Source: Allobacillus halotolerans (GTDB lineage Bacteria; Bacillota; Bacilli; Bacillales; Alkalibacillaceae). From it: a DNA stretch of 64,000 bases. The position numbers were made by a program, and so were the translations under genes. Shown in pieces: positions 8,235 to 15,815 of this stretch (its first letter is position 1; each line of letters opens with the position of its first letter). Under the pieces are notes generated by a model. The model was not told where the DNA came from and ran no database searches. It saw only the letters and a program-made list of their open reading frames with translations. The DNA lies in the NCBI RefSeq assembly GCF_028743495.1, contig NZ_CP117968.1, one strand, 5' to 3'.

Positions 8235-8258
8235 CAATCGGGTGCAAGAATGGAATAA
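8235..8258 (+). repeat. Cassette spacer motif, copy 2
   Basis: CAATCGGGTGCAAGAATGG followed by AATAA lies 9 bp after the lipoprotein stop. It belongs to the same family as 7828-7850 and 8526-8549. Confidence 0.6.
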
Positions 8259-8340
8259 TAATTACGATTTTTCTTGGCTTATCGGGCTACTATATAATGT
8301 TGGTTATGACGCCCAAGTTAGGAAAAAGGGGGTGTAATAA

Positions 8341-8523
8341 TTGAACTGGGCAGTACTAAAAGATGCAAAATGGTGGTCATTAACAGCAACGTCTTTATTA
8401 TTAGGGGTTATTGGCATAGTGTTGGCAGTATACAATAATAGCTACTGGGCGTATTTTGTTATTATTTCAGCGATATTCACGCTTTTAGGCTCGAATAGAG
8501 GAGATCAATTAACGGGTTTGTAA
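8341..8523 (+). CDS. Small two-helix membrane protein (cargo of element 1)
   Basis: 60 residues from a TTG start (MNWAVLKDAKWWSLTATSLL) preceded by AAAAAGGGGG. It has two predicted membrane helices, roughly residues 12-32 and 36-53, and a short polar tail. I recognise no family. Between the spacer motif (8235-8258) and this start runs a hydrophobic frame without a standard start (GIIITIFLGLSGYYIM...), whose stop overlaps the TTG. It may be a decayed or unusually started peptide gene. A third spacer motif begins 3 bp after the stop. Confidence 0.6.
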   Translation: MNWAVLKDAKWWSLTATSLLLGVIGIVLAVYNNSYWAYFVIISAIFTLLGSNRGDQLTGL

Positions 8524-8525
8524 AG

Positions 8526-8549
8526 CAAACGGGCGCGATTGTGGAATAA
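8526..8549 (+). repeat. Cassette spacer motif, copy 3
   Basis: CAAACGGGCGCGATTGTGG followed by AATAA begins 3 bp after the stop of the 60-residue membrane protein and precedes the cargo terminator. Confidence 0.6.
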
Positions 8550-8561
8550 CAAAATTAATAT

Positions 8562-8606
8562 ATGAAAAAGTCGCTCAACAATATGAGCGACTTTTTTCAT
8601 TTTAAA
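8562..8606 (+). terminator. Cargo terminator of element 1
   Basis: A perfect 16 bp stem pairs ATGAAAAAGTCGCTCA (8562-8577) with TGAGCGACTTTTTCAT (8584-8599) around a 6 nt loop, followed by TTTAAATTT. It closes the cargo region before the right inverted repeat. Confidence 0.85.
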
Positions 8607-8718
8607 TTTATACTAAAACGTATGTTATTTTGTATGCTGATTTCGTTGTGATTTATGATGTTAAAATCCTACTGAAATACGGTGTGATTTTAAATGCTAA
8701 TTTTATTGTTAATTTGCT

Positions 8719-8745
8719 TTTTCTCCACCAAAAGTGAACTACTTA
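8719..8745 (-). repeat. Right terminal inverted repeat of element 1
   Basis: Read on the minus strand: TAAGTAGTTCACTTTTGG followed by TGGAGAAAA. It differs from the left end at three central bases. The inner flank GCAAAT is shared with the right end of element 2. Confidence 0.85.
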
Positions 8746-8767
8746 CCCGTTTAGGCGTGCTTTTTTT
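8746..8767. terminator. Right half of the terminator split by element 1
   Basis: CCCGTTTAGGCGTGC plus a seven-T run. The matching left half (AAAAAAGCACGCC, 5868-5880) lies beyond element 1. Joined, they give a 7 bp GC-rich stem (GCACGCC/GGCGTGC) with a CGTTTA loop and an A/T tract on both sides. That is a bidirectional terminator between the convergent NCS1 and pdxA2 genes. Confidence 0.8.
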
Positions 8768-8779
8768 GTTGAATTTTGA

Positions 8780-9775
8780 TTATCGCTTCGGCGCTAATTC
8801 AATGGCTTGATCTAACGCTTCCAGCATACTTCTTTCATCGGCAATTCCTTTTCCAGCAATATCAAATGCTGTTCCATGGTCGACACTTGTTCGTATGATT
8901 GGAAGGCCGACAGTGATATTCACACCCGCTTCAAGGCCTAACACCTTGATTGGCCCGTGTCCTTGGTCATGATACATCGCTACAACGATATCAAAATCAC
9001 CTCGTTGTGCACGGAAAAATAATGTGTCCGCAGGAAGTGGTCCTTCGACATCAATACCTTCTCCTGTTGCCCGTTCGATGGCTGGAATGATTTTCTCTTC
9101 TTCCTCACCATAGCCGAACAATCCATTTTCACCGGCGTGTGGGTTAATGCCACACACACCGATTTTCGGCTGGTCAATCCCTGATTTGCTCAATGTGTCA
9201 TGCGCTAAGCGGATAACTTTATATACACGTTCCGGTTCGATCATGTTTATTGCATCAATTAATCCGACGTGGGTCGTCACATGGATGACTTTCAACTTAG
9301 GAGATGAAAGCATCATGGAAAAGTCTTTTGTATCGGTCAATTCCGCCAGTATCTCTGTATGTCCTGGGTAAATATGACCACCTTTATGCAGCGCTTCTTT
9401 GTTCAAAGGCGCTGTACAAATGGCATCGATTTTTTGTTCGTTTGCCAGTTCAATCGCTGTACGAAGATATTCAAACGCAGCATGACCTGCTTCACTGGAA
9501 ACCTCACCAATGGGAAGGTCTGCTGGTAAAATATCTAAATCAATACAAGCAATTTCACCGTATGTTGCTGTGAACTCCGTATCTTTATCGATCACTTTAA
9601 TAGACGCTTCTATCTTTAAATTCTCTACTGCTTTTTTCAGCATTTTCGCATCACCAATGACGATTGGTGTAGCTTCTCTATATATTCTCTCTGTCTGTAA
9701 ACTTCTTACGATGATTTCAGGACCGACGCCAGCCCCATCACCCATTGTAATTCCTATAATTGGCTTATTAGACAT
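8780..9775 (-). CDS. pdxA2: 4-phospho-D-threonate 3-dehydrogenase (PdxA2 family)
   Basis: 331-residue PdxA-fold NAD-dependent dehydrogenase. Family motifs are GITMGDGAGVGPEI at the N-terminus, TAPLNKEALHKGGHIYPGHTEIL in the middle, and AMYHDQGHGPIKVLG plus TSVDHGTAFDIAG at the C-terminus; the histidines are the metal ligands. Pyridoxine-pathway PdxA is the close paralogue. The adjacent DUF1537 kinase and KdgT permease favour the acid-sugar role: oxidation of 4-phospho-D-threonate with decarboxylation to dihydroxyacetone phosphate. The start overlaps the kinase stop by 8 nt. It is the last gene of a three-gene operon and ends next to the split terminator. Confidence 0.85.
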   Translation of the reverse strand: MSNKPIIGITMGDGAGVGPEIIVRSLQTERIYREATPIVIGDAKMLKKAVENLKIEASIKVIDKDTEFTATYGEIACIDLDILPADLPIGEVSSEAGHAAFEYLRTAIELANEQKIDAICTAPLNKEALHKGGHIYPGHTEILAELTDTKDFSMMLSSPKLKVIHVTTHVGLIDAINMIEPERVYKVIRLAHDTLSKSGIDQPKIGVCGINPHAGENGLFGYGEEEEKIIPAIERATGEGIDVEGPLPADTLFFRAQRGDFDIVVAMYHDQGHGPIKVLGLEAGVNITVGLPIIRTSVDHGTAFDIAGKGIADERSMLEALDQAIELAPKR

Positions 9776-11069
9776 GGTTATGAACTCCTTTTAATTCAAG
9801 CATCGCATGGTGTATGGAAGTTTCAGTTCCAAACGCGCCTGCCTTTGTAATGACTAAGTAGTCTTTTTCCGGACCGATCAATGTTCCTAAAGGAATGCCT
9901 GTTTCCACCTCTTGAATGAGTTGAAAACCAAGCCCTCCCAGATGACGAGATGTATCTTTTGCTGTATCGCCACCCGTTAAAACAAAGCCTGTCAGATTTC
10001 TATTTCTCAAAGCTACTTGTTCGACGATTTCACCAATGCCGTTTGAGATTCGTTCACCAATTCCGTTTTTCGTTAAATCAAGCTTTGCACCGATTTCTTT
10101 TACCTCTGTGCGAGCTTTCTCATTAGAAGGAACATACAAGACGACATCTTTCTCTATTGCGAGTCCTTCTAAACAACGTTCAATATACGTTTGCCGAGCT
10201 TGATTCCATTCATCTGAAAAGAAGATTGTCGGGTCGATTTCAACGGCTTCGATCTGTAGTTGGTTTGCTGCATATTGAACTTGCCCTTGTGTTACTTGTG
10301 ATAAACTCCCACAAACTGTCATCACACGTTCCGCTTTTCGTTGGACTTGTTCACCGACTTCGCTTTCAAGACCTAATGTCTCTGGAATGACTTCCGCCAA
10401 ACCAGCTGAACCTGCCCAAATAACATTCCGAGAAATCGAGCTCATTTTCTTCGCACCTTCTCGGAGGTCTTCAAACGATTCAGCATCGCAGACAAGGTAA
10501 GTGATTCCTTGGACTTTAAAGTCTTCAATCTTCTTCGCAAATGAGTCATGGTCTAAATGAATATCTTCTTGGCGAATTAAACCTACCGGCACGCCGATCT
10601 CTTCTTCAATCAATGCTGGAATCGATGAATTTTTCACCGGGTGTTTTGGATCTTTTGCCGTTTCTGTTTCTGCCAACTCCACGCCATTGACATAATGGAT
10701 CCCATTTTTTGTCGTTCGTCCAAGTGATGGGAATGCTGGCGCGATGAAGATAAATTCAGGGCCAAAGACTTCTTCTAGTGTCTGTAACTCTGTACCGATA
10801 TACCCTCTTAACGTCGAATCCATTTTTTTATAGATCGTAGTAAAACCTGCATTTTTCAAATATTCCCCAGCCTGAGTTGTGATGGATATTGCATCTTTCT
10901 TCGCTAAAGCACGCGAATTTGTATCAATCACCAAACCGTGGTTAAGCCTATTTGAGGCTTGTGGAATATCGAACAACACAGACGTAGGTATTCCCTTTTT
11001 TGTCAATTGAACACCTGAATCATTCGCGCCCGTCAGATCATCCGCTATAATTCCTATTTGTAATCTCAT
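9768..11069 (-). CDS. dtnK: DUF1537 four-carbon acid sugar kinase, D-threonate kinase type
   Basis: 433 residues. The N-terminal substrate domain begins MRLQIGIIADDLTGANDSGVQ, the diagnostic 'DDLTGA.D' motif, and includes 'YKKMDSTLRG' and 'PAFPSLGRTT'. The C-terminal nucleotide-binding domain carries 'GFVLTGGDTAKDTSRHLG' and 'IPLGTLIGPEKDYLVITKAGAFG'. DUF1537 enzymes phosphorylate D-threonate, L-threonate or 2-oxo-tetronate. Pairing with PdxA2 points to D-threonate. The gene is 21 nt downstream of kdgT and overlaps pdxA2, so the three form one operon. Confidence 0.88.
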   Translation of the reverse strand: MRLQIGIIADDLTGANDSGVQLTKKGIPTSVLFDIPQASNRLNHGLVIDTNSRALAKKDAISITTQAGEYLKNAGFTTIYKKMDSTLRGYIGTELQTLEEVFGPEFIFIAPAFPSLGRTTKNGIHYVNGVELAETETAKDPKHPVKNSSIPALIEEEIGVPVGLIRQEDIHLDHDSFAKKIEDFKVQGITYLVCDAESFEDLREGAKKMSSISRNVIWAGSAGLAEVIPETLGLESEVGEQVQRKAERVMTVCGSLSQVTQGQVQYAANQLQIEAVEIDPTIFFSDEWNQARQTYIERCLEGLAIEKDVVLYVPSNEKARTEVKEIGAKLDLTKNGIGERISNGIGEIVEQVALRNRNLTGFVLTGGDTAKDTSRHLGGLGFQLIQEVETGIPLGTLIGPEKDYLVITKAGAFGTETSIHHAMLELKGVHNHV

Positions 11070-11090
11070 TGTTGATAACTTCCTTTAATG

Positions 11091-12077
11091 TTATTCATGC
11101 ACCACATAATCGTCTGGTATATTCACACCTTTTTTCTCCAGACGTTTTACAAGAAATCCGATATAGATCGGTAGTAAGATTGCGGTCGTTACCGTAGATG
11201 CAGCTACCTGCACGGTCGCCAAGTCAACATTTGTTGCAAATGTTGCACTTGCCGCGGCAATTGCTGCTGGTGTTGCTACTGCGTTACCTGCTGTAGATCC
11301 TTCAGCCGCACCAGCAATCGGGTTCCATTTAAGTGCTTTAAAGACAAAGTACCCTGCTGTACCCGTGATAAATACTGTTGCTAAACCAAGAAGGACGCCA
11401 GAAAGCCCACCATTAATGATTGCATTGAAATCAATTCCCATACCAAGCGCAAACGCGAAGAATGGAATTAACATCGAGCTACCTTTATCCAAGAATTTAC
11501 GCATTTCATCATCCAAGTTCCCTAACACCATACCCACAATGATTGGCAATAGTACGGAAATGAATGAAACGAATGAGAACAATCCGTCAACAAAGCCCAT
11601 TGCACCGAAGATCGCCAATGCAACCATCGTAAAGAACGGACCATCATTTAAAGCTAACAGGGAATAAGCTGCACGGTCTGTTTTATCACCATATTGACCA
11701 ACCAATGCAACGTACAAACCACCATTACTATTTGTCATAGCAGCGATGATTGCAATTGGCGCCAAGCCTAGCCACAAGCCGTTATCGCCAGCAAACATGT
11801 ATGCAAGCAGTCCGAAAATTGCCCCGACAAACCATTTGGTCGCCAACAAAGTCGCACCTTTTCCTAGACTGACACCGACATTGCGGACATTAATTTGCGC
11901 ACCTGTACATAACAGGAATAAGGCAATCAATGTTCCGGCACCATCAACAAATAATTGTTGTGTGAAGTTACCGATTCTCAATAAATCGGGTGCAAATGTA
12001 TTGAGTGTTGCGGCAAGCAATAATGGGACAACCATCATGCCGCCCGGAATTCGATCCAATGTTGCTTTAATCTTCAT
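11091..12077 (-). CDS. 2-keto-3-deoxygluconate permease family (KdgT) transporter
   Basis: 328-residue membrane protein with about ten helices. The opening MKIKATLDRIPGGMMVVPLLLAATLNTFAPDLLRIG, the internal GGLYVALVGQYGDKTDRAAYSLLALNDGPFFTM and the late AEGSTAGNAVATPAAIAAAS are typical of the KdgT family. GGAGGAG stands just before the ATG. In this operon it probably imports the four-carbon acid sugar used by the kinase and dehydrogenase rather than KDG; that substrate is inferred from context. It is the first gene of the operon, with an AT-rich inverted repeat about 95 bp upstream. Confidence 0.9.
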   Translation of the reverse strand: MKIKATLDRIPGGMMVVPLLLAATLNTFAPDLLRIGNFTQQLFVDGAGTLIALFLLCTGAQINVRNVGVSLGKGATLLATKWFVGAIFGLLAYMFAGDNGLWLGLAPIAIIAAMTNSNGGLYVALVGQYGDKTDRAAYSLLALNDGPFFTMVALAIFGAMGFVDGLFSFVSFISVLLPIIVGMVLGNLDDEMRKFLDKGSSMLIPFFAFALGMGIDFNAIINGGLSGVLLGLATVFITGTAGYFVFKALKWNPIAGAAEGSTAGNAVATPAAIAAASATFATNVDLATVQVAASTVTTAILLPIYIGFLVKRLEKKGVNIPDDYVVHE

Positions 12078-12169
12078 TATTCTCCTCCTTCATATGTAAA
12101 TCGTTTAATTTTCGAACACCAATAAAGCGGTTACACGTGTAATAATAATTTAATCCGATTAAAAATGCA

Positions 12170-12200
12170 ACATTATTTTATAATAATATTTTAATAATGT
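12170..12200. promoter_or_regulatory. Inverted-repeat operator upstream of kdgT
   Basis: ACATTATT (12170-12177) and AATAATGT (12193-12200) form an exact 8 bp inverted repeat with a 15 bp AT-rich spacer, between the PrpR-like regulator and the kdgT operon. It is a candidate binding site for that regulator. I found no sigma-54 type GG-N10-GC promoter in this region. Confidence 0.45.
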
Positions 12201-12234
12201 GCTTAGCGTGTTGTTTGTGTTGCAAAATGAAGCA

Positions 12235-12272
12235 AAAAAAGAGAATCTTTAGAAGATCCTCTTTTTTATTGG
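12235..12272 (-). terminator. Terminator of the PrpR-like regulator gene
   Basis: On the minus strand AAGAGGATCTT and AAGATTCTCTT pair around a short loop and are followed by a T run. It separates the regulator from the kdgT operon. Confidence 0.75.
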
Positions 12273-12294
12273 TTCCCTATATTTTTATTTTTTA

Positions 12295-14013
12295 TTATTC
12301 ATCCCTTAATTTCCGCCACAATGTTGAACGATTGATTCCTAACCTTTTTGCTGCTTTCGTTTGGTTTTGATTTTCTTCCGTCAACACTTGCTGGATGACC
12401 TGCTTTTCAATTTCTTTTAATGTACCTTCCATCGCTAATGGTTTCACTGAGTTATTTGATGCAGAAAGCTTATTCATAACCTTATTAACATCGGGGACAT
12501 CAATATAATATCCATTCGCTAAACTACTTAATTGTTTCACAACCGCTCGTAATTCTGGAATATTTCCCTTCCAATCATATTGTAGCAAGCATTGAGCGGC
12601 CTGATCGTTTACCCCGACGGTTTCACTTCCCTTTTCCATGTGCATCTCTGTCAAGAAATAATCAATAAAAGCCAATATATCTTTTTTACGCTCTCGGAGT
12701 GGTGGAAGGTAAATGATTTCGTCATCGTAATCGCTCACAGCATCGGTCTCCAGCAATTCTTCCTGTAAAAGTATGATTTTAATTCTCTTCGATAAGCCGG
12801 TCAATCGGTATACGAGATCTCTTTGGACATCGGAAGAAATCAAATCCATATTTTTCACAATCACTGTTCCACTTGTCAACGAGTGAAGTATTTCCTCTAA
12901 ATAGGTAAAGCTTTCATTCGTAAATAGCGATCCTTGAATCTCTAAAATTGGTGCGGTTTGATCAAAACGTTTAAAATGAATTTGTTTGGCGACTGTAAAC
13001 TTCCCTGTTCCCTTCTCTCCTACAATACAAGTCATTTCGTCAGTCGCCGCTGCATGACCAATCTTCTCTTCAAGTTGGTGCACGCGATCACTGTCTCCAA
13101 TCAGTGGTTGATTTGCTGGGTCGCTCATCATAGATATCACTTGCTGCCCGTTAGGATTATACGTAGTTGCATTCAATTGAATTCCAACAATCTTCTCTGT
13201 CTTGCTAACGAGAAAACCTTGGAGTTGATAGATACGCGATTCACATTTGATTTCTTGCCACTGAATTTGTTGTTGATCAAGAACTCTTCTGACAAGTTGG
13301 ATAAACGATTCTGCATGTACCAACTTCTTCGTTGGGTCTATTTCGGCAAATGAACCATTTTGTTCGAGAACTTTCCCCTCTTCATCCACTAACATCACCG
13401 GAAGGGGCATCTCATTAAGGACTTGCCGATAAATATGATGGCGATAATTAACTCTTCGAAAGAAGTGGTGGATTCGCTTTGCTTCGTCGATGGCATTCAT
13501 AATCGCTTCTCTTCCGGAAGTAATCAAAACACCTCGTAAACCAAGCCGCTGAGCAACCTCGATCGTTATAACGTCACCAATGACAACAGTGAATCCTTCT
13601 TGTTTTAGCCGCTCTAAATTAGCTTGCACTTCAGTTGATGACTGTATGGTAACCATTTTTACGTCGAAATCTAAAATATTACAAATAGTCGCTGAACCTT
13701 CAGATATATTTTTAAAACCTACGAGAGCTACACCAGATTTCACCCCACTGATCAAGGTAAACACACGAAGCATATCGTAACCAGTAATATCAATGTGTAC
13801 GACAGGAATGGAAACGGATTCTTGAATCAGTGACGCCGTTCCACCACGACTGATAATAATGTCATAGCCTTGCTCTTCCGCACGCTTGGCTTCAATGACA
13901 CCCTTTTCCAAGTTTGCTACTGTCGTATCCAATTGAATATCATCTGGAACCTCGATATTCTTCGCTGTTTCGGCCAGACCGTTATATGGTGCTACGAGTA
14001 AAACCTTAATCAT
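12295..14013 (-). CDS. PrpR-type regulator with degenerate AAA+ domain and Fis-type HTH
   Basis: 572 residues. Residues 1-190 are a PrpR N-terminal sensor domain (MIKVLLVAPYNGLAETAKNI..., IIISRGGTASLIQ). Residues 195-275 are PAS-like, 300-500 a sigma-54-activator-like AAA+ region, and 530-572 a Fis HTH (QTKAAKRLGINRSTLWRKL). Walker A is present (GEKGTGKF, 332-339). The GAFTGA loop that contacts sigma-54 is absent, and the Walker B acidic pair is replaced in GTVIVKNMD (382-390). It therefore probably works without sigma-54. It most likely controls the downstream kdgT-dtnK-pdxA2 operon on the same strand. Confidence 0.85.
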   Translation of the reverse strand: MIKVLLVAPYNGLAETAKNIEVPDDIQLDTTVANLEKGVIEAKRAEEQGYDIIISRGGTASLIQESVSIPVVHIDITGYDMLRVFTLISGVKSGVALVGFKNISEGSATICNILDFDVKMVTIQSSTEVQANLERLKQEGFTVVIGDVITIEVAQRLGLRGVLITSGREAIMNAIDEAKRIHHFFRRVNYRHHIYRQVLNEMPLPVMLVDEEGKVLEQNGSFAEIDPTKKLVHAESFIQLVRRVLDQQQIQWQEIKCESRIYQLQGFLVSKTEKIVGIQLNATTYNPNGQQVISMMSDPANQPLIGDSDRVHQLEEKIGHAAATDEMTCIVGEKGTGKFTVAKQIHFKRFDQTAPILEIQGSLFTNESFTYLEEILHSLTSGTVIVKNMDLISSDVQRDLVYRLTGLSKRIKIILLQEELLETDAVSDYDDEIIYLPPLRERKKDILAFIDYFLTEMHMEKGSETVGVNDQAAQCLLQYDWKGNIPELRAVVKQLSSLANGYYIDVPDVNKVMNKLSASNNSVKPLAMEGTLKEIEKQVIQQVLTEENQNQTKAAKRLGINRSTLWRKLRDE

Positions 14014-14101
14014 AAAAACCCCTCATCCGTTGCATATTTCAACAATTGTATTATGCCATAAAGTGGTTTTGGTGTCATGCTTTACGGGAGGGATTTTTTA
14101 A

Positions 14102-14345
14102 GAAACTGAAGGGGCGTGGATTAACACTGAAGACACGTGGGTTAACACTGAAGCGGTGTGGTTTAACACTGAAGACGCGTGAATTAACACTGAAGCGGCG
14201 TGGATTAACACTGAAGGTGCACGAATTAACACTGAAGATGCGTGGTTTAACACTGAAGACGCGCAGATTAACACTGAAGGTGCGTGGTTTAACACTGAAG
14301 CCACACGAATTAACACTGAAGCCGCGCAAATTAATGCTGAAGTCA
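14102..14345. repeat. Tandem array, 21 bp period, core TTAACACTGAAG, about 12 units
   Basis: Ten exact copies of AACACTGAAG lie 21 bp apart from 14123 onward, with one degenerate unit at each end. The nine bases between cores vary (for example ACACGTGGG or CGGTGTGGT). The units keep several frames open on both strands (LTLKTRG repeats), which I do not regard as proteins. A second array of the same family is at 49661-49786. The sequence from 14346 to 14552 holds only an ACCCACGA/TCGTGGGT inverted repeat. Confidence 0.9.
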
Positions 14346-14552
14346 TAAGATCCAATGATGGACTATTCAGGCATAGAGAGAAAAAATCATGCGCTATCTT
14401 CGAACAGAAGCGCACTAATCAAAGGTAGCGAGTAAAAAACGCACAGTACCCACGAATAGAAAGGTTCCAATCGTGGGTAGTGGTTAACTTTATCTTTAAT
14501 AAATAATTGAATTGTTCTGTTGCTCTTCGGCTCATTTTAATCCTGAAGATTG

Positions 14553-15812
14553 TTAATTTAAGCTATAGTCAATACGTTTCTCATCATCTAAAAACAATGA
14601 CATTTCTTTTGGTTTTGTTTCTGCAATTTTTCTTCCGTTTCGATAAGAAGCTAGCACTTCTGCTTGTGTTCGAATTGCATCATATCGATTCGTCGCATTC
14701 AAGATAATAAAATTCGCCGGCTTACCTTCTTCAATTCCGTATTGATCTTGGATGTCTAAAGTAACCGCGCTATTTTCTGTAATATAATCAAATGAATGAA
14801 CGATTTGGTGGTAGCCCATCAAGTGGGTCACATGTATCCCCATAAGCAGTACTTGCAACATATTCCCCGTTCCGATCGGATACCACGGATCGACGATATC
14901 ATCATGACCAAAGCAAACATTAAGGCCCGCTTCCGTCAATTCTTTCACCCGGGTTACACCACGACGTTTCGGATAATCATCAAACCGACCTTGTAAGTGC
15001 GTATTGACGAGTGGATTCGCAACAAAGTTGATATTCGAGAGACTTAGGATCTTCATTAATTTCGATACATATGCCCCGTTATACGAATGCATCGCCGTCG
15101 TGTGGCTTGCTGTCACTCGGTTGCCTAGCCCTCTTTCAAACGCCTCTGTCGCAACAACTTCAACAAAACGCGACTGCTCATCATCAATTTCATCACAGTG
15201 AATATCGACGAGCTTATCATATTTTTCGGCTAGGTCAAATGCAATTTTCATCGATTTCACACCATACTCACGGGTGAACTCAAAGTGCGGAATGCCACCG
15301 ACGACATCCGCCCCCATCTGTAACGCTTCCTCCACAAGCTCTGCTCCATTCGGATAAGATAAATACCCTTCTTGAGGGAAAGCAACCAACTGAAGGTCGA
15401 CATAGTCCTTCATCTCTTCTTTCACTTCGATCAAAGCTTTCAAAGCTGTTAATTTTGGATCACAAACGTCTACATGCGTACGAATGTGTTGGATTCCTTG
15501 ACTGATCTGCCACTGAATCGCTTTTGTCGCTCGTTGTTTCACATCTTCAATCGTTAACGATTTCTTTCGCTCAGCCCATGTTTCAATGCCTTCAAATAAT
15601 GTGCCGCTCTCATTCCACTTTGGCTCACCTGCTGTCAGTGTCGTATCCAAATGAATATGCGGCTCAATAAATGGTGCGCTGACAAGCTTGCCACCTACGT
15701 CCATTGCGCCATCGACCGGCTTAGCTGTTTCGATTTTTTTAAAAATTCCATTTTCGATATAAATGTTCCATAAACCTTCTCGTTTTGCTAGTGAAGCATT
15801 TTGAATAATCAT
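14553..15812 (-). CDS. codA: Cytosine deaminase
   Basis: 419-residue amidohydrolase. The metal-binding HxH is in FIEPHIHLDTTLTAG, followed by the cytosine-deaminase-like IRTHVDVCDP. Further ligands lie in VDIHCDEIDDEQ, ASHTTAMHS and FGHDDIVDPWYPIGTGNM. These motifs and the length match CodA, which converts cytosine to uracil plus ammonia in the cytoplasm. It follows codB by 3 nt on the same strand. Expression should follow the PyrR-type attenuator upstream of codB, tying cytosine salvage to pyrimidine nucleotide levels. Confidence 0.93.
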   Translation of the reverse strand: MIIQNASLAKREGLWNIYIENGIFKKIETAKPVDGAMDVGGKLVSAPFIEPHIHLDTTLTAGEPKWNESGTLFEGIETWAERKKSLTIEDVKQRATKAIQWQISQGIQHIRTHVDVCDPKLTALKALIEVKEEMKDYVDLQLVAFPQEGYLSYPNGAELVEEALQMGADVVGGIPHFEFTREYGVKSMKIAFDLAEKYDKLVDIHCDEIDDEQSRFVEVVATEAFERGLGNRVTASHTTAMHSYNGAYVSKLMKILSLSNINFVANPLVNTHLQGRFDDYPKRRGVTRVKELTEAGLNVCFGHDDIVDPWYPIGTGNMLQVLLMGIHVTHLMGYHQIVHSFDYITENSAVTLDIQDQYGIEEGKPANFIILNATNRYDAIRTQAEVLASYRNGRKIAETKPKEMSLFLDDEKRIDYSLN

Positions 15813-15815
15813 TTA

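Larger units (their letters stand above)
5888..8745 (+). mobile_element. Inverted-repeat-bounded mobile cassette, element 1 (no transposase of its own)
   Basis: The left end TAAGTAGTTCACTTACCG (5888) and the right end, read inward on the minus strand (TAAGTAGTTCACTTTTGG from 8745), form terminal inverted repeats. They agree over about 27 bp apart from three central bases. A 9 bp direct repeat CCCGTTTAG flanks the element (5879-5887 and 8746-8754). Deleting the element plus one copy joins AAAAAAGCACGCC to CGTTTA and GGCGTGCTTTTTTT, a perfect Rho-independent terminator, so it inserted into a terminator loop. Inside are a terminator (5937-5974), an apparent promoter end, a nested IS110 transposase gene, a DUF3221 lipoprotein gene, a 60-residue membrane protein gene, three copies of a spacer motif and a terminator (8562-8606). 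The layout resembles the 'mobile insertion cassettes' known from IS231. The ends match no IS I recognise. Confidence 0.8.

Noticed and set aside
7828..8549. Integron attC sites
   Set aside because: The spacer motifs lack the paired R and L boxes and long imperfect palindromes of attC, and no integron integrase is visible. Only the one-motif-per-gene layout is similar.
12078..12294. Sigma-54 promoter before kdgT
   Set aside because: The regulator family suggests one, but no GG and GC dinucleotides with 10 bp spacing in a TTGGCAC-N5-TTGC context were found.
14102..14345. CRISPR array
   Set aside because: The 21 bp period with a 12 bp core and 9 bp variable part is far too short for repeat-spacer units, and no cas genes are present.
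14046..14415. Open frames on both strands with LTLKTRG-, SVLIRAS- and FSVKPR-type heptads
   Set aside because: They arise from the 21 bp DNA repeat, which has no stop codons in several frames. There is no ribosome binding site, and the same repeat at 49661 encodes nothing comparable in context.
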